The notes: generated by a model from the sequence alone, not told the origin. A DNA stretch of 64,000 nt from Methanocorpusculum sp. (GCA_017387505.1 JAFOFB010000006.1:1-64000), one strand, 5' to 3'. Counted from the first letter of the stretch, positions 17,133 to 26,127 are shown. Program-made: numbers and translations.

Positions 17133-17890
17133 GCTTTCATCCGCTCGTCATACGTTCTAAGAGCTCTTACCATATCCACATAACGGAACTCAGGCCACGT
17201 TGGAACACAGAAACATACTGCCGCTTCGTTTCCGTTTGCAAGCCAGGGCAGGAAGTTGGAAGTTCTCCTGTCATTTGCCGTCCGTAGAATCAGGTCAACC
17301 GGCGGCATGTCTCCTGCAGGATACATACTCTCGGTAATTTTTTCCGGCGTAATCTCATCAAGAGCAATCTCGCCATTCTGATATGCGGAAACTACACGTT
17401 TTGCAGTTTCCACAATCTCATTTCTTCCACCGTAGGCGAGAGCGAAATGGACATAATAGTCGTTGAAATCTTTTGTCTTTTCCTCGACTGCCTCAATCTT
17501 TTCTAAGACATGGGGCGGGATGAGGGTTCTGTCTCCAACCACAGTGACATTGATTTTATTATCAACAACACGTGCGTCGGAAAGCATCTCTGTGAACTTA
17601 TCGACGAAGAGTTCCATCAGACCATCGACTTCGTCTGCATCGCGTTTGAAGTTTTCAGTAGAGAAAGCGTAGAATGTGATGTGTTTGATTCCAAGCTTTT
17701 TCATCCACTCAAGTACGCGAAGAGTAGTGTCTGCCCCAAGCTTATGTCCCATATCCACGCTCATCCCGTGTTCTTTTGCATACCGGCGGTTCCCATCCTG
17801 AATGATGGCGACATGCTTTGGGGTGTTTGTCAGCCTGCGAAGGACTAATTCTGCATAGACAGACTCAGCAAAGGAGCGAAGACAATTCAA
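17129..17890 (-). CDS. uppS: Isoprenyl (undecaprenyl-type) diphosphate synthase
   Basis: A 253-residue cis-prenyltransferase that extends farnesyl or geranylgeranyl diphosphate to a polyprenyl diphosphate. In archaea this makes the dolichol-like carrier used for N-glycosylation of S-layer and other surface proteins. KHVAIIQDGNRRYAKEHGMS is the catalytic Asp/P-loop motif, and LILRTANDRRTSNFLPWL with AVCFCVPTWPEF is the C-terminal signature. The start overlaps the end of the radical SAM gene by 4 nt, so it is the last gene of the lysS operon. Confidence 0.9.
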   Translation of the reverse strand: MNCLRSFAESVYAELVLRRLTNTPKHVAIIQDGNRRYAKEHGMSVDMGHKLGADTTLRVLEWMKKLGIKHITFYAFSTENFKRDADEVDGLMELFVDKFTEMLSDARVVDNKINVTVVGDRTLIPPHVLEKIEAVEEKTKDFNDYYVHFALAYGGRNEIVETAKRVVSAYQNGEIALDEITPEKITESMYPAGDMPPVDLILRTANDRRTSNFLPWLANGNEAAVCFCVPTWPEFRYVDMVRALRTYDERMKA

Positions 17891-18891
17891 AGAGGAATCA
17901 CCTCAACAATCATACCATCGTTTGGATAACGCTCGATAATCTTTCTCTCGCCTCCAAACTTGCGCGGAATTTTTCTCATCTGCTGCCAGTCAAGTTCAAT
18001 TGTTCCATCAGGCATCTCCTCATAGTAACTTCCGGGACGCATCTGAGAGAGAATCATCTCGAGGTCATCTAACGGGTCCATAACTCCGTACATGATGGTT
18101 CCGTCATCGGTAATCATGTCAAATGGTCTGGCAGAATTTCTTGCGATACGCTTTAAGCGCTCGCGAAGCTGAACTGAATCTTTGAAGGTTGATGTGCAGT
18201 AGTGAACCTTTGGATGTCCGTTGACCTCTCCTGCCCATTTGGTCGAACCTTTGATTGCGTTACAAAGCGGGTTAATCGGCTCAAGCTTTCTAAGACGCAT
18301 GGCTTCCGCACATGCATCTCCCCATTCAAGCTGGTTGATGTTGAAGAAGTCAAGGGAATCAAAGAGCGGGAAGAAGTGGCGAAGTCCCTGAAGTGAGGGC
18401 ACTTCAATTCCCACATCAAAGCCCATGTGTTTGGCTGCTGCAATCGACTTTGGATAATCAGACTCCATAATGCCTGCCCACTCCTCGTGCGGCGGGTGCA
18501 TACGGATTTCATCAACACAAGGCTTGAGGGCTGCTAAATCCTCTTCGGTAGGGGCTCGTCCTGTATAGAGGTGAATGTGGTGATCTTCTCCGAAGTGTTT
18601 CTTTAAGGCAGTACAGAACTCAACAACGCGCTCGATTACAAGAAGCGGCTCCCCTCCGGTAACGCCGGTTCCAAGAGCGTCCATAATTTCTGCTTCTTCG
18701 ATTGCTTCTTTTGGAGTTGTAATCTTCTGGTCGTTTGCGAAGATGACATCCACATCCTTTCTTTCTTCGGAAAGAGGACAGTACCAGCAGGTTCTGTCAC
18801 ACAGTCCGGAGATGAAGAGTACAAGCTTTGCTCCCTGATAGCAGAGCTTGCATCCTTCCGAAAGGTTTCTTGGGATTTTGTCTTTTGCCAT
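17887..18891 (-). CDS. Radical SAM protein (COG2108-like)
   Basis: A 334-residue radical SAM enzyme. Cysteines C31, C35 and C38 (LCDRTCWYCPL) bind the 4Fe-4S cluster that cleaves S-adenosylmethionine. TGVTGGEPLLV is the SAM-contacting GGEP motif. C14 and C17 give an extra CxxC ahead of the core, which may bind a second metal. The family is archaeal, distantly related to pyruvate formate-lyase activase, and its substrate is unknown. The start at 18891 (MAKDKIPRNL) is 2 nt after the lysS stop; a longer frame would run inside lysS. Its fixed position between lysS and uppS hints at a link to translation or surface glycan synthesis. Confidence 0.85.
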   Translation of the reverse strand: MAKDKIPRNLSEGCKLCYQGAKLVLFISGLCDRTCWYCPLSEERKDVDVIFANDQKITTPKEAIEEAEIMDALGTGVTGGEPLLVIERVVEFCTALKKHFGEDHHIHLYTGRAPTEEDLAALKPCVDEIRMHPPHEEWAGIMESDYPKSIAAAKHMGFDVGIEVPSLQGLRHFFPLFDSLDFFNINQLEWGDACAEAMRLRKLEPINPLCNAIKGSTKWAGEVNGHPKVHYCTSTFKDSVQLRERLKRIARNSARPFDMITDDGTIMYGVMDPLDDLEMILSQMRPGSYYEEMPDGTIELDWQQMRKIPRKFGGERKIIERYPNDGMIVEVIPL

Positions 18892-18893
18892 AG

Positions 18894-20408
18894 TTATTCC
18901 ATTAATGCAAGGCGGGCAAGGGTTTCTTCGCGGCCTAATGCCTCTAAGAACCATCCAAGACGCGGACCTCTGTCAGCACCGAGGAATGCGCGGTATACTG
19001 CAGTGAAGACATCTTTTCCGGTGACACCGTGTGCTTCTGCCGCATCGTAGACTGCGTTGTGGATGACATCTGCCTTCCACTCGCCGTCTTTGATGGCTGC
19101 TGCATATGCGGCAACAGCTGCCTTGACGTTTGCAGGCTCGTTTGCTGCAACTTCCGGTAAGGTTTCAGAGATTGCAAACTTGGCATCTTCTGGGGCATAG
19201 CGTTCAAGCCAGATCTTTGCACGGTTTGCCTGGTCGAGGACTGCTTCGCGGTCGATGATTTCATATCCGCTGCGTTCTAAGATGGAGAAGACTGCTTCGT
19301 CGTCTCTTGCAATCTGGACAACAGTAATCATGTGGCGGAATGGAATTGTAGACTGCGGAGAGTTAATCTTGGAGAGTTCGAACTCGCGGGAGTTTCCTGC
19401 TCTTTCTGCACGGTCGTACTCGTCGATTAATCTGAGAAGTCCCATTCCCGGATCGAATGCGATAGTCTTGTCCGGCTTTGTCTTTGCGATTAAGAAGCGA
19501 AGAACCTCCGGCGGTACGATGTCGAGCATGTCGCGGATTGTAAGAACAACACCCTTGGAGGAGTGCATTTCGCCCTTTCCTTTGAGACTGATCCATTCGT
19601 AGGTTACCGGCACCGGTTCTTTGTATCCGTAGATTTCGCGGGTGATGAGTTTTCCGGTGTCGTAGGATCCTCCAGGAGATGCGTGGTCTTTTCCGAACGG
19701 TTCAACAGTGACTCCGTGGGTTGCCCATCTCATCGGCCAGTCAACACGCCATACGAGTTTTCCTTCTCCCTTGGAGTAGTCTGAAACACCTTCGTGTCCG
19801 CACGGGCATTTGTATGTTACCGTGTGGTTTTCGATGTCGTGAGAGAGAATCTGTGCACGGGAGATCTGACCGCAGTTTCCACAAATCGGGTAATACGGAG
19901 TCCAGCCTTCTTCGAGCTTTCTTCCAGAGACACGCTCTAAGATTTCTTTAATCTCTTCTGCGTGGATTAATGCCTGAGCAATCTGCTCGGTAAACATTCC
20001 TGAGCGGTATGCTTCGCTGGTTCTAATCACACGCGGGTGAATGTCTAACTCTTTGATTGCGGAGAGGAATGGTTTGAGGAAGTGTTCTGCGTAGCTCTTG
20101 TGTTTTCCGCACGGGCACGGGATGTCGGAGACAGGCCAGCCGATGTATTTCTGGTATTCGTCGGAGAGGAATGGGTAGACCTTTCTCAGTGGGTCAAAGT
20201 CATCTGCGATATAGACAAGTTCTGCTTCTGTGCCGCGTGCAAGAAGTGCCTTGTAAATCATATCGCCAGTCATGACTTCACGCATGTTTCCAAGGTGGAT
20301 TGGACCAGACGGGGTGATTCCGGTTGCCACTCTCTGTGGTGCATCGGATGGGACCTGAGCAGCCTTCGCATCTGCCCAGTGGATTTTCTCATGTACTTTT
20401 TCTTCCAT
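18894..20408 (-). CDS. lysS: Lysyl-tRNA synthetase, class I
   Basis: A 504-residue class I LysRS, the archaeal form of the enzyme that charges tRNA-Lys. ATGITPSGPIHLGNMRE carries the HIGH-type signature (HLGN), and GEMHSSKGV is the KMSKS-type loop. A zinc-finger-like region CGNCGQISRAQ ... KCPCGHEG is visible in the middle. ATG 20408 is preferred over a TTG five codons earlier, since GGTGA lies 9 nt before it. It heads a three-gene operon with the radical SAM gene and uppS. Confidence 0.95.
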   Translation of the reverse strand: MEEKVHEKIHWADAKAAQVPSDAPQRVATGITPSGPIHLGNMREVMTGDMIYKALLARGTEAELVYIADDFDPLRKVYPFLSDEYQKYIGWPVSDIPCPCGKHKSYAEHFLKPFLSAIKELDIHPRVIRTSEAYRSGMFTEQIAQALIHAEEIKEILERVSGRKLEEGWTPYYPICGNCGQISRAQILSHDIENHTVTYKCPCGHEGVSDYSKGEGKLVWRVDWPMRWATHGVTVEPFGKDHASPGGSYDTGKLITREIYGYKEPVPVTYEWISLKGKGEMHSSKGVVLTIRDMLDIVPPEVLRFLIAKTKPDKTIAFDPGMGLLRLIDEYDRAERAGNSREFELSKINSPQSTIPFRHMITVVQIARDDEAVFSILERSGYEIIDREAVLDQANRAKIWLERYAPEDAKFAISETLPEVAANEPANVKAAVAAYAAAIKDGEWKADVIHNAVYDAAEAHGVTGKDVFTAVYRAFLGADRGPRLGWFLEALGREETLARLALME

Positions 20409-20539
20409 ATTGAGTTTCACCAAAAATGGATGTGTCTGTATATATGGAATTTATAGAGAGATAATACTTCGGAGGAGTTTTTTAGATTGGTGTTTTCTTA
20501 GGGTACAAAAGTAGACTGCTGTTTAGAGAAAATACACTG

Positions 20540-20587
20540 CAGTAAAAAAATGAAACAAAAAATAATTTGTGAACCGGTTGGGTTCAC
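20540..20587 (-). terminator. Terminator after the AGCS symporter gene
   Basis: On the minus strand, hairpin GTGAACC-CAACC-GGTTCAC (20569-20587) is followed by two T-rich tracts. Confidence 0.6.
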
Positions 20588-20598
20588 TTGAAAGAGTC

Positions 20599-22077
20599 TT
20601 ACTCTTCCTTGTCTTCCTTTGCAGGCCAGCAGGTGATTCCCTTCTGGCTTGGGAGACAGGATGGGTCAAAGACTGGCTCTTCAACACCTTCTCCTCTCTG
20701 GTCGAAGTAGTCCTTGAGTGCTGCAAAGGCGTACTTACCAAGGAAGAGGATGATTGCAGTGTTGAAGATACCCATGAGTGCCTGGAAGGTATCTGCTAAG
20801 TCCCATGCAAGACCCATGGACATCATGGATGCGAAGAAGACCATTGCAACGATGATAACACGTAATACAACGACTGCTCCCTTCTTCTCAGTGATGAACT
20901 TTAAGTTGGTCTCACTCATGGAGTAGTAGCTGATTAAACTGCTGAATGCGAAAATCAGCATGAAGACAGACAGAACATATGGTGCTGCTGCGCCGAGCAT
21001 AGTTGCTCCGAGTGCTTCTGCAACAAGCGGGACACCGTTTAAGGTTCCGGCTAAGCCAAGCTCTGCGAAGTTGTATCCTGGATATGCTGCGTTGGTGTAG
21101 ATGATAATCATGAATGCGGTTGCAGAACAGACAACGAGAGTGTCGATTAAAACACCGACAGACTGCATTAATCCCTGCTTAACCGGGTGCTTAACATCTG
21201 CGGAAGAGGAGACGTTCGGGATAGAACCAATACCTGCTTCGTTGGAGAAGACACCGCGCTTGAGACCCCAGAGAATCATCATACCCATACCTCCGCCGAC
21301 AAACTGCTGAACGCCGAATGCGTAGGAGAAGATGGTCTCGATAACTGCCGGAACCTGAGTGAAGTTGACTAAGACAACTGCGGTTGCGAGAAGCATCCAG
21401 AGGACTGCCATAGTCGGGACGAGCCAGGTGGAAACTCTTGCAACTCTCTTGATACCGCCGAAGACGATTAAGGCTGCAAGGACAGTGAGGATGACTGCGA
21501 ATACAATTGCAAACTCGGAACCGAATGCGGTCTGAAGTGCGTTGGATGCCTGGTTTGCCTGAACACCAACGAACATAAGACCGTAGGTGACAATGACTAA
21601 GAGTGCCATGAAGATTGCAAACTTCGGCTTTCCAAGACCGTTTTTAACATAGTATGCAGGTCCACCGTGGAAGTATCCGTCTGCCTTCTTCTCCTTGAAG
21701 ATCTGACCGACAGTACACTCGATGAAACTGGTTGCTGCTCCAATGCAGGCGAAGATCCACATCCAGAAAACAGCTCCAGGACCTCCCATAACGATTGCTG
21801 CAGCAACACAAGCGATGTTACCGACACCAATTCTTGCACCCATACTGGTACAGAATGCCTGGAAGGAGGAGATGGTCTGCTTACCTTTCTTTTCTTTAAT
21901 ACCGGTGAAGGCAACTCTGCATGCCTCACCAAGTCTGTTCAGCTGAACACCCTTGGTTCTGACAGTAAAGTAGAGGCCTAAACCAATCAGGAACACGAAT
22001 GCAAGATACCATGCATAGGTGTTGACAACTGAGTTGACGCTTGCAATTGCGTCATTGATAACCTCAAAGAAACTCAT
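20599..22077 (-). CDS. Alanine/glycine:sodium symporter (AGCS family)
   Basis: A 492-residue membrane protein with about 11 helices. Hallmarks of AGCS transporters are FCTSMGARIGVGNIACVAAA (about residues 76-95, the sodium/substrate loop) and GPGAVFWMWIFACIGAATSF. NEAGIGSIPNVSSSADVKHP is the conserved second half. The family imports alanine or glycine with sodium, and the structurally known member AgcS comes from Methanococcus maripaludis. A TATA-like TTTAATTAG sits about 25-30 nt upstream of the start. It is transcribed alone and ends at a hairpin terminator. Confidence 0.92.
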   Translation of the reverse strand: MSFFEVINDAIASVNSVVNTYAWYLAFVFLIGLGLYFTVRTKGVQLNRLGEACRVAFTGIKEKKGKQTISSFQAFCTSMGARIGVGNIACVAAAIVMGGPGAVFWMWIFACIGAATSFIECTVGQIFKEKKADGYFHGGPAYYVKNGLGKPKFAIFMALLVIVTYGLMFVGVQANQASNALQTAFGSEFAIVFAVILTVLAALIVFGGIKRVARVSTWLVPTMAVLWMLLATAVVLVNFTQVPAVIETIFSYAFGVQQFVGGGMGMMILWGLKRGVFSNEAGIGSIPNVSSSADVKHPVKQGLMQSVGVLIDTLVVCSATAFMIIIYTNAAYPGYNFAELGLAGTLNGVPLVAEALGATMLGAAAPYVLSVFMLIFAFSSLISYYSMSETNLKFITEKKGAVVVLRVIIVAMVFFASMMSMGLAWDLADTFQALMGIFNTAIILFLGKYAFAALKDYFDQRGEGVEEPVFDPSCLPSQKGITCWPAKEDKEE

Positions 22078-22147
22078 GCGCTAAAAGGTTTCTCATTAAG
22101 AACTAATTAAAGTATGGTTACGCCTGAGAACGACTACTCAAAAATGA

Positions 22148-22465
22148 TTATAGAGAATCCAGAGAAACGCCTAAGAAATCATCCGCGTTTGTGGATTCAG
22201 AGATACCAAATGCCGAAAATGCCGCGCGTGACTCAAGAGAGTTTGCGACTTCTGCGACATAATCCAAAATATCGACCGATAGCTCGCGCTTGGCTTTACT
22301 TGCACGAAGCTGTTCTACTAAGAAACGCATCTTCTCAGGAGACTCGTTTCTAAGTTTGGCAAGCGAGATAACACAAAGATAAATCCGGGTGAGATTCCTG
22401 TCAGTACCAGTAATCGTATCAAAGAACGCCCTGATAACCTGAGCCTGATAAACCTCGCTTCCCAT
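22148..22465 (-). CDS. Conserved-looking hypothetical protein
   Basis: A 105-residue, mostly alpha-helical, soluble protein (MGSEVYQAQVIRAFFDTITG ...). I do not recognise the family. Residues about 5-50 and 55-85 form two amphipathic helical blocks. ATG 22465 is preferred over a start eight codons earlier, because AT-rich promoter-like sequence lies in that stretch. It lies 43 bp downstream of ychF on the same strand and may be a small lineage-specific protein of methanogens. Confidence 0.5.
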   Translation of the reverse strand: MGSEVYQAQVIRAFFDTITGTDRNLTRIYLCVISLAKLRNESPEKMRFLVEQLRASKAKRELSVDILDYVAEVANSLESRAAFSAFGISESTNADDFLGVSLDSL

Positions 22466-22508
22466 AGATAATCTATATTGAGTCTTCAACCCTAATATAT
22501 CTTCTTGC

Positions 22509-23684
22509 TTATTTTGCAGTACTTACAATCTTGATGACATCGCCCATCTTTAACTCTGCAGAATCCTTGATGCGCATCTTACTCTTTGCATCCACTGCAT
22601 ATAAGAAACCGTTTCCAATATCAGTGTGGATGCGGAATGCCAAATCGCGCGGTGTTGTTCCCTTCGGAAGAAGAAGAGCATCCGGGAGGACTACTCCTTT
22701 TGCATTACAGTATTTTCCTTCATCTTCTACAGGATAGACAATAATCATACCAAGCTCATCGAAGACAACACGGTTTAATGTCTCCTGAACACCGGTGTTT
22801 CCAAGCTTTTTCATGTTCTCGGCAATCATTGTCAGAGCTTTCACCTGCGGGGCGGAAAGCTTTGCCCCCTCAACCGGAGCAAATGAAGAGTCTCCCGGGA
22901 GATACGATAAAAGCTTTGCAGAAGCTGCAGACTTTAATGCAAGCTCTCCAGCAGCAATGGTTGGAACAGCTCCCATCTCTTTGAGTGCTGCAAGATTCTC
23001 TTCAGATGCCTGGTCAGCCTTGTTTGCCGCAATAATCATCGGCTTGGAAACGCGGAGAAGAACTGCTGCGAGCTCTGCAATCTCCTCTTCGGTTGCCTTT
23101 GCAAGATTAATACCGCACTCATCAACTGCTTCACGAATCTCAACCGGACTGATGCGAAGACCTGCAAGTGCCCCTCCTAAGAGATCAATTAAGACCGGCT
23201 CTCTGTTCTGAGCCTGACGGACTAAGCGTGGAAGATGCTTCTGGATAATTCCAGCCATCCACATAGCAAACTCATAACGCAGGAACTCAACATCCTCTTT
23301 TGGATTGCGGGTTCCAACATCAACCGGATTTCCTTCAGCATCAGTACTGCCGGAAGCATCAACAACCTGAATAATTGCATCAGCCTCACGGAGATTATCT
23401 AAGAACTGATTTCCAAGACCGCGTCCTAAATGTGCATCTGGAACCAATCCTGCAACATCTAAAAGCTCCACAGGAGTGAAGCGGACACCATCAACACACT
23501 GAGTACAGGTGTCTGACACACCGAGTTCTTTGCACGGGCATTTTGAACGCACATATGCAACACCCTTGTTTGCATCAATAGTTGTGAACGGATAGTTTGC
23601 AATCTCAACATTTGCAAGCGTCAACGATTTAAAAAACGTTGATTTGCCGCAGTTTGGTTTTCCGGCGAGGGCGATAAGTAACAT
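22509..23684 (-). CDS. ychF: YchF/OLA1-type P-loop ATPase
   Basis: A 391-residue Obg-family NTPase. G1 is AGKPNCGKST (residues 6-15), switch regions include ELLDVAGLVPDAHLGRGLGN, G4 is ANKAD, and a C-terminal TGS domain (about 305-390) ends VIKIVSTAK. YchF/OLA1 proteins hydrolyse ATP, bind ribosomes and respond to redox. The insert CPCKELGVSDTCTQC (about residues 50-64) supplies four cysteines in a zinc-binding spacing, as in other archaeal members. It is the first gene of its transcript, with the small hypothetical gene downstream. Confidence 0.9.
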   Translation of the reverse strand: MLLIALAGKPNCGKSTFFKSLTLANVEIANYPFTTIDANKGVAYVRSKCPCKELGVSDTCTQCVDGVRFTPVELLDVAGLVPDAHLGRGLGNQFLDNLREADAIIQVVDASGSTDAEGNPVDVGTRNPKEDVEFLRYEFAMWMAGIIQKHLPRLVRQAQNREPVLIDLLGGALAGLRISPVEIREAVDECGINLAKATEEEIAELAAVLLRVSKPMIIAANKADQASEENLAALKEMGAVPTIAAGELALKSAASAKLLSYLPGDSSFAPVEGAKLSAPQVKALTMIAENMKKLGNTGVQETLNRVVFDELGMIIVYPVEDEGKYCNAKGVVLPDALLLPKGTTPRDLAFRIHTDIGNGFLYAVDAKSKMRIKDSAELKMGDVIKIVSTAK

Positions 23685-23748
23685 GATAATATCCTATTGA
23701 ATCAGTATGAGTAAGAATGGGTTTGGGGAATAGTTATGTTTTGTGTGT

Positions 23749-24669
23749 TCATGCCGGATAGTGGTACGAAACACAAACCCCATCTTCTACCGCTTTTGCA
23801 TAAGCTAAAACATTCTCATCAATTGCCTTGCGGTCAATAGATGCCGCAAGCTCCTTTGAAAAGAAAGACACTGCATCTTCAGAGAGAATACAGCGGGATG
23901 ATGACATCGAGCAGTCATCAAGAAGACCTGATGCTGCGGTTTTAATAACAGGACGGTCAACCATCGGAACAAGAGCCGCTTCCATTATATCATATACACA
24001 GGCTCCGCTCTTCTCATGAAGAGAACCCTTGTTCAAATCAAGACCTGCACCAGTGCAGGCTGCGGCAACGGTTGCATAAAGTACAGCATAACCTCTGGAA
24101 AATAACGCGTTGACTGCATCAGGAGATGCACCTTCCACGCGGCGTACGTATCCAAGCTTTCTTGGGACAACGCGTGAGAGAATCTCATAATACATATTCT
24201 TCGTTAAAAGATAACCGCGTGTGAGTTCAGGAATAGTAATCAGATACTCAAACTCAGACCTTGCATGTGTCATCAAATCAAACTCGCCCTGATAGAACAG
24301 ACTCTCATGGATTTCTGACAACTCATGCAAAAACCGCATGCGGGAATCTGCTGCTGCCTCTGCCGCAGAAAGTGCAAAGGCATGTTTTGGAATCGAATCC
24401 TGAGCAAAAGAAAGCCTCGGCCTCTCGGATTTGAAAAGAGAACCTTCCGCTTTTCCGTGAACATCAAAAAAAGAGATTGGAATCCCGTGTTTTGCACACT
24501 TCGAAATAACCGCGGTGTGTAAAACATTATCTCCTGCAACAATCAGGTGTGAAACATCTGAAAGCGAATACCTCTTCGCTTCACTAGCTCCTTTTTCCCT
24601 CACGAAAAGAGAGTTCCCACGGACATTAATGTCTGCTCCAAATCCCCAGACAGTAACCCATGGAATCAA
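23749..24669 (-). CDS. cas1: Solo Cas1-family DNA integrase/endonuclease
   Basis: A 306-residue full-length Cas1 homologue: beta-rich N-terminal domain (residues 1-80), then the all-helical catalytic domain. The family blocks DAVNALFSRGYAVLYATVAA and GSLHEKSGACVYDIMEA are clear. Likely catalytic residues are E148 (in IPEL), H218 and D227, all present, so metal-dependent DNA nuclease/integrase activity is plausible. It starts with TTG at 24669, overlapping the archaemetzincin stop by 4 nt. No cas2, effector gene, CRISPR array, or casposon DNA polymerase lies nearby. It resembles the solo-cas1 genes known from some methanogens, whose function is unknown. Confidence 0.88.
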   Translation of the reverse strand: MIPWVTVWGFGADINVRGNSLFVREKGASEAKRYSLSDVSHLIVAGDNVLHTAVISKCAKHGIPISFFDVHGKAEGSLFKSERPRLSFAQDSIPKHAFALSAAEAAADSRMRFLHELSEIHESLFYQGEFDLMTHARSEFEYLITIPELTRGYLLTKNMYYEILSRVVPRKLGYVRRVEGASPDAVNALFSRGYAVLYATVAAACTGAGLDLNKGSLHEKSGACVYDIMEAALVPMVDRPVIKTAASGLLDDCSMSSSRCILSEDAVSFFSKELAASIDRKAIDENVLAYAKAVEDGVCVSYHYPA

Positions 24670-25271
24670 TACTCAAACCCTCCTCTGATACGCGAATCAA
24701 GGTCAAGCCTGCATCTTCCGCAGAAATACTTGCGCTTCCGGTCTAAATCATCCAGATTGTTTGGACAGTACATAATACATCCCGGATTATCGCAGTGCTC
24801 AAGACCATACAAGTGACCAATCTCGTGAGCGCCTTCGGTCACAAGACGGTCAATTAATGCATCGTCATTAGGATGGCGTCCGTAGTACTCATTTGTCAGG
24901 CGGAAGGAAGACACAACAGCAGCACCAAGCTTTAAGTGTGCCAGACCATAAACAAAACTCGTCTTTGGAGCAAACAAATCTCCAGGTGTAATCAGCAGGA
25001 CCTTTTCATAAATATGGTTATAACGGTTGAAAAAGTCCAAATCCATATCCTGAGGTTTGAAAAGGTCTGCACGGCGGCGGCGAAACATATCGAGTTTTGT
25101 TAAAATCTTTACCGCATCATACTGACAGCGTGCCGGATCGTATCCTTCGAGGGGGAAGATAGCGTTGTCTATTCGTGAAACCGGTGTGCCGAGAACAGCA
25201 GACAGCTCCTCTGTGACCGGACGCGAGAGACCTATTGGAACCCGCGAATCCCAGAAAATATGAACCCCCAT
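24666..25271 (-). CDS. amzA: Archaemetzincin zinc metalloprotease
   Basis: A 201-residue metzincin protease. HEIGHLYGLEHC DNPGC with the following Met-turn region and CGRC gives the archaemetzincin pattern: three zinc-binding histidines, the general-base Glu, and four cysteines for a second structural zinc. Physiological substrate unknown. I start at ATG 25271 (MGVHIFWDSR); a longer frame to 25373 would overlap the divergent UPF0146 gene. The stop overlaps the TTG start of the Cas1 gene by 4 nt, so the two are almost certainly co-translated. Confidence 0.88.
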   Translation of the reverse strand: MGVHIFWDSRVPIGLSRPVTEELSAVLGTPVSRIDNAIFPLEGYDPARCQYDAVKILTKLDMFRRRRADLFKPQDMDLDFFNRYNHIYEKVLLITPGDLFAPKTSFVYGLAHLKLGAAVVSSFRLTNEYYGRHPNDDALIDRLVTEGAHEIGHLYGLEHCDNPGCIMYCPNNLDDLDRKRKYFCGRCRLDLDSRIRGGFEY

Positions 25272-25325
25272 AATCGATAGATATTTTCTCTGCAAAGGGA
25301 CATAAATGTACCTTAACGATATCTC

Positions 25326-25733
25326 ATGATTTACCATATCGAAACGTCCGTTGGAAACTACATCAAAGACCACTACACATCAGCAGTGGAGGTAGGATTT
25401 GGCGGAAAAACAGTTGCTGCAAAGATTCTGCTTGAAGCAGGAATTCCAGTTCTCTGCACAGATGTGCACACATATAATACAGATGTGCCGGCAGTAGTTG
25501 ATGACTGCGTTGAGCCGGATTATTCACTATACGAAAACGCAGACGTCATCTATGCAATAAGACCGGGTGTAGAAATTGTTCCGGCACTAATCTCCCTCGC
25601 ACGGAAAATGAACTGCGATTTAATCATCTATCACTTAGGATTTGAACTCTACATGAATGGCGGAGAGAGAATCAATGCGGATGGAGTTCTTCTGCATCGG
25701 TATGTAAAAAAGAAATATGAATGTGATTGGTGA
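25326..25733 (+). CDS. UPF0146 family protein
   Basis: A 135-residue archaeal protein with a methyltransferase-like Rossmann start (SAVEVGFGGKTVAAKILLEA), then VLCTDVHTYN, where the Asp could contact a ribose, and VDDCVEPDYSLYENADVIYA. UPF0146 is confined to archaea and uncharacterised. It is short for a methyltransferase, and no catalytic motif beyond the nucleotide-binding half is visible. It is divergent from amzA-cas1, with a 54-bp shared promoter region that also contains TTTATG/TATTTTC-type boxes. Confidence 0.75.
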   Translation: MIYHIETSVGNYIKDHYTSAVEVGFGGKTVAAKILLEAGIPVLCTDVHTYNTDVPAVVDDCVEPDYSLYENADVIYAIRPGVEIVPALISLARKMNCDLIIYHLGFELYMNGGERINADGVLLHRYVKKKYECDW

Positions 25734-25744
25734 GTCGCAAAGTG

Positions 25745-26062
25745 TTATTGGTCGTTCTTTGGAAGCATGCGTAGTAATGTATCAATTGTTGCTTGTTGTT
25801 GAGCAATAATTCCTTTTAACTCTTTCACATCTCCTTGATACTCTTGGAAAGTTTCAGTTATCGTTTTTGAGTTCTGTTCTATTTCAGAAAGTCTTGTTAA
25901 TATTTCGTTATCTGTTGTAATCTTACCATCTATTTTTAACCAATATCTAAGTGCGCGAAGAATAATTGTTGTCCTGTCAGTACATTCACGTTCTCTATGG
26001 GCATCTAAATCTTTTAGCAAATTGGAAGGGATGCGTAAACTCACCATCTCAAGTCTATTCAT
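25745..26062 (-). CDS. CopG-like ribbon-helix-helix regulator
   Basis: A 105-residue protein. Residues 5-45 (MVSLRIPSNLLKDLDAHRER followed by TDRTTIILRALRYWL) are a canonical RHH DNA-binding domain, and residues 55-105 form a coiled coil. The gene is AT-richer than its left neighbours. It is divergent from the acyltransferase at 26175, and the 112-bp spacer contains two perfect inverted repeats, good candidates for its own binding sites. It converges with UPF0146 (12 bp). It is likely part of a horizontally acquired patch. Confidence 0.75.
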   Translation of the reverse strand: MNRLEMVSLRIPSNLLKDLDAHRERECTDRTTIILRALRYWLKIDGKITTDNEILTRLSEIEQNSKTITETFQEYQGDVKELKGIIAQQQATIDTLLRMLPKNDQ

Positions 26063-26067
26063 GTAGT

Positions 26068-26127
26068 ATTACATGATAGTAATCTTTCTTTAGGTTTGGT
26101 CAAACACACTGTATTTTTGAAATACAG
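26068..26127. promoter_or_regulatory. Two palindromic operator candidates between RHH gene and acyltransferase
   Basis: ATTAC-ATGATA-GTAAT at 26068-26083 begins 6 nt from the RHH start. CTGTATTT-TTG-AAATACAG at 26109-26127 is an 8-bp perfect inverted repeat, and a further GTATTTCAAA half-site-like copy follows at 26140-26149. RHH dimers usually bind such sites. Confidence 0.5.

Noticed and set aside
23749-24669. Casposon
   Set aside because: No family B DNA polymerase, HNH or HTH casposon genes, and no terminal inverted repeats recognised around cas1.
23700-25800. CRISPR array near cas1
   Set aside because: No regularly spaced direct repeats are seen on either side of cas1 or elsewhere in the window.
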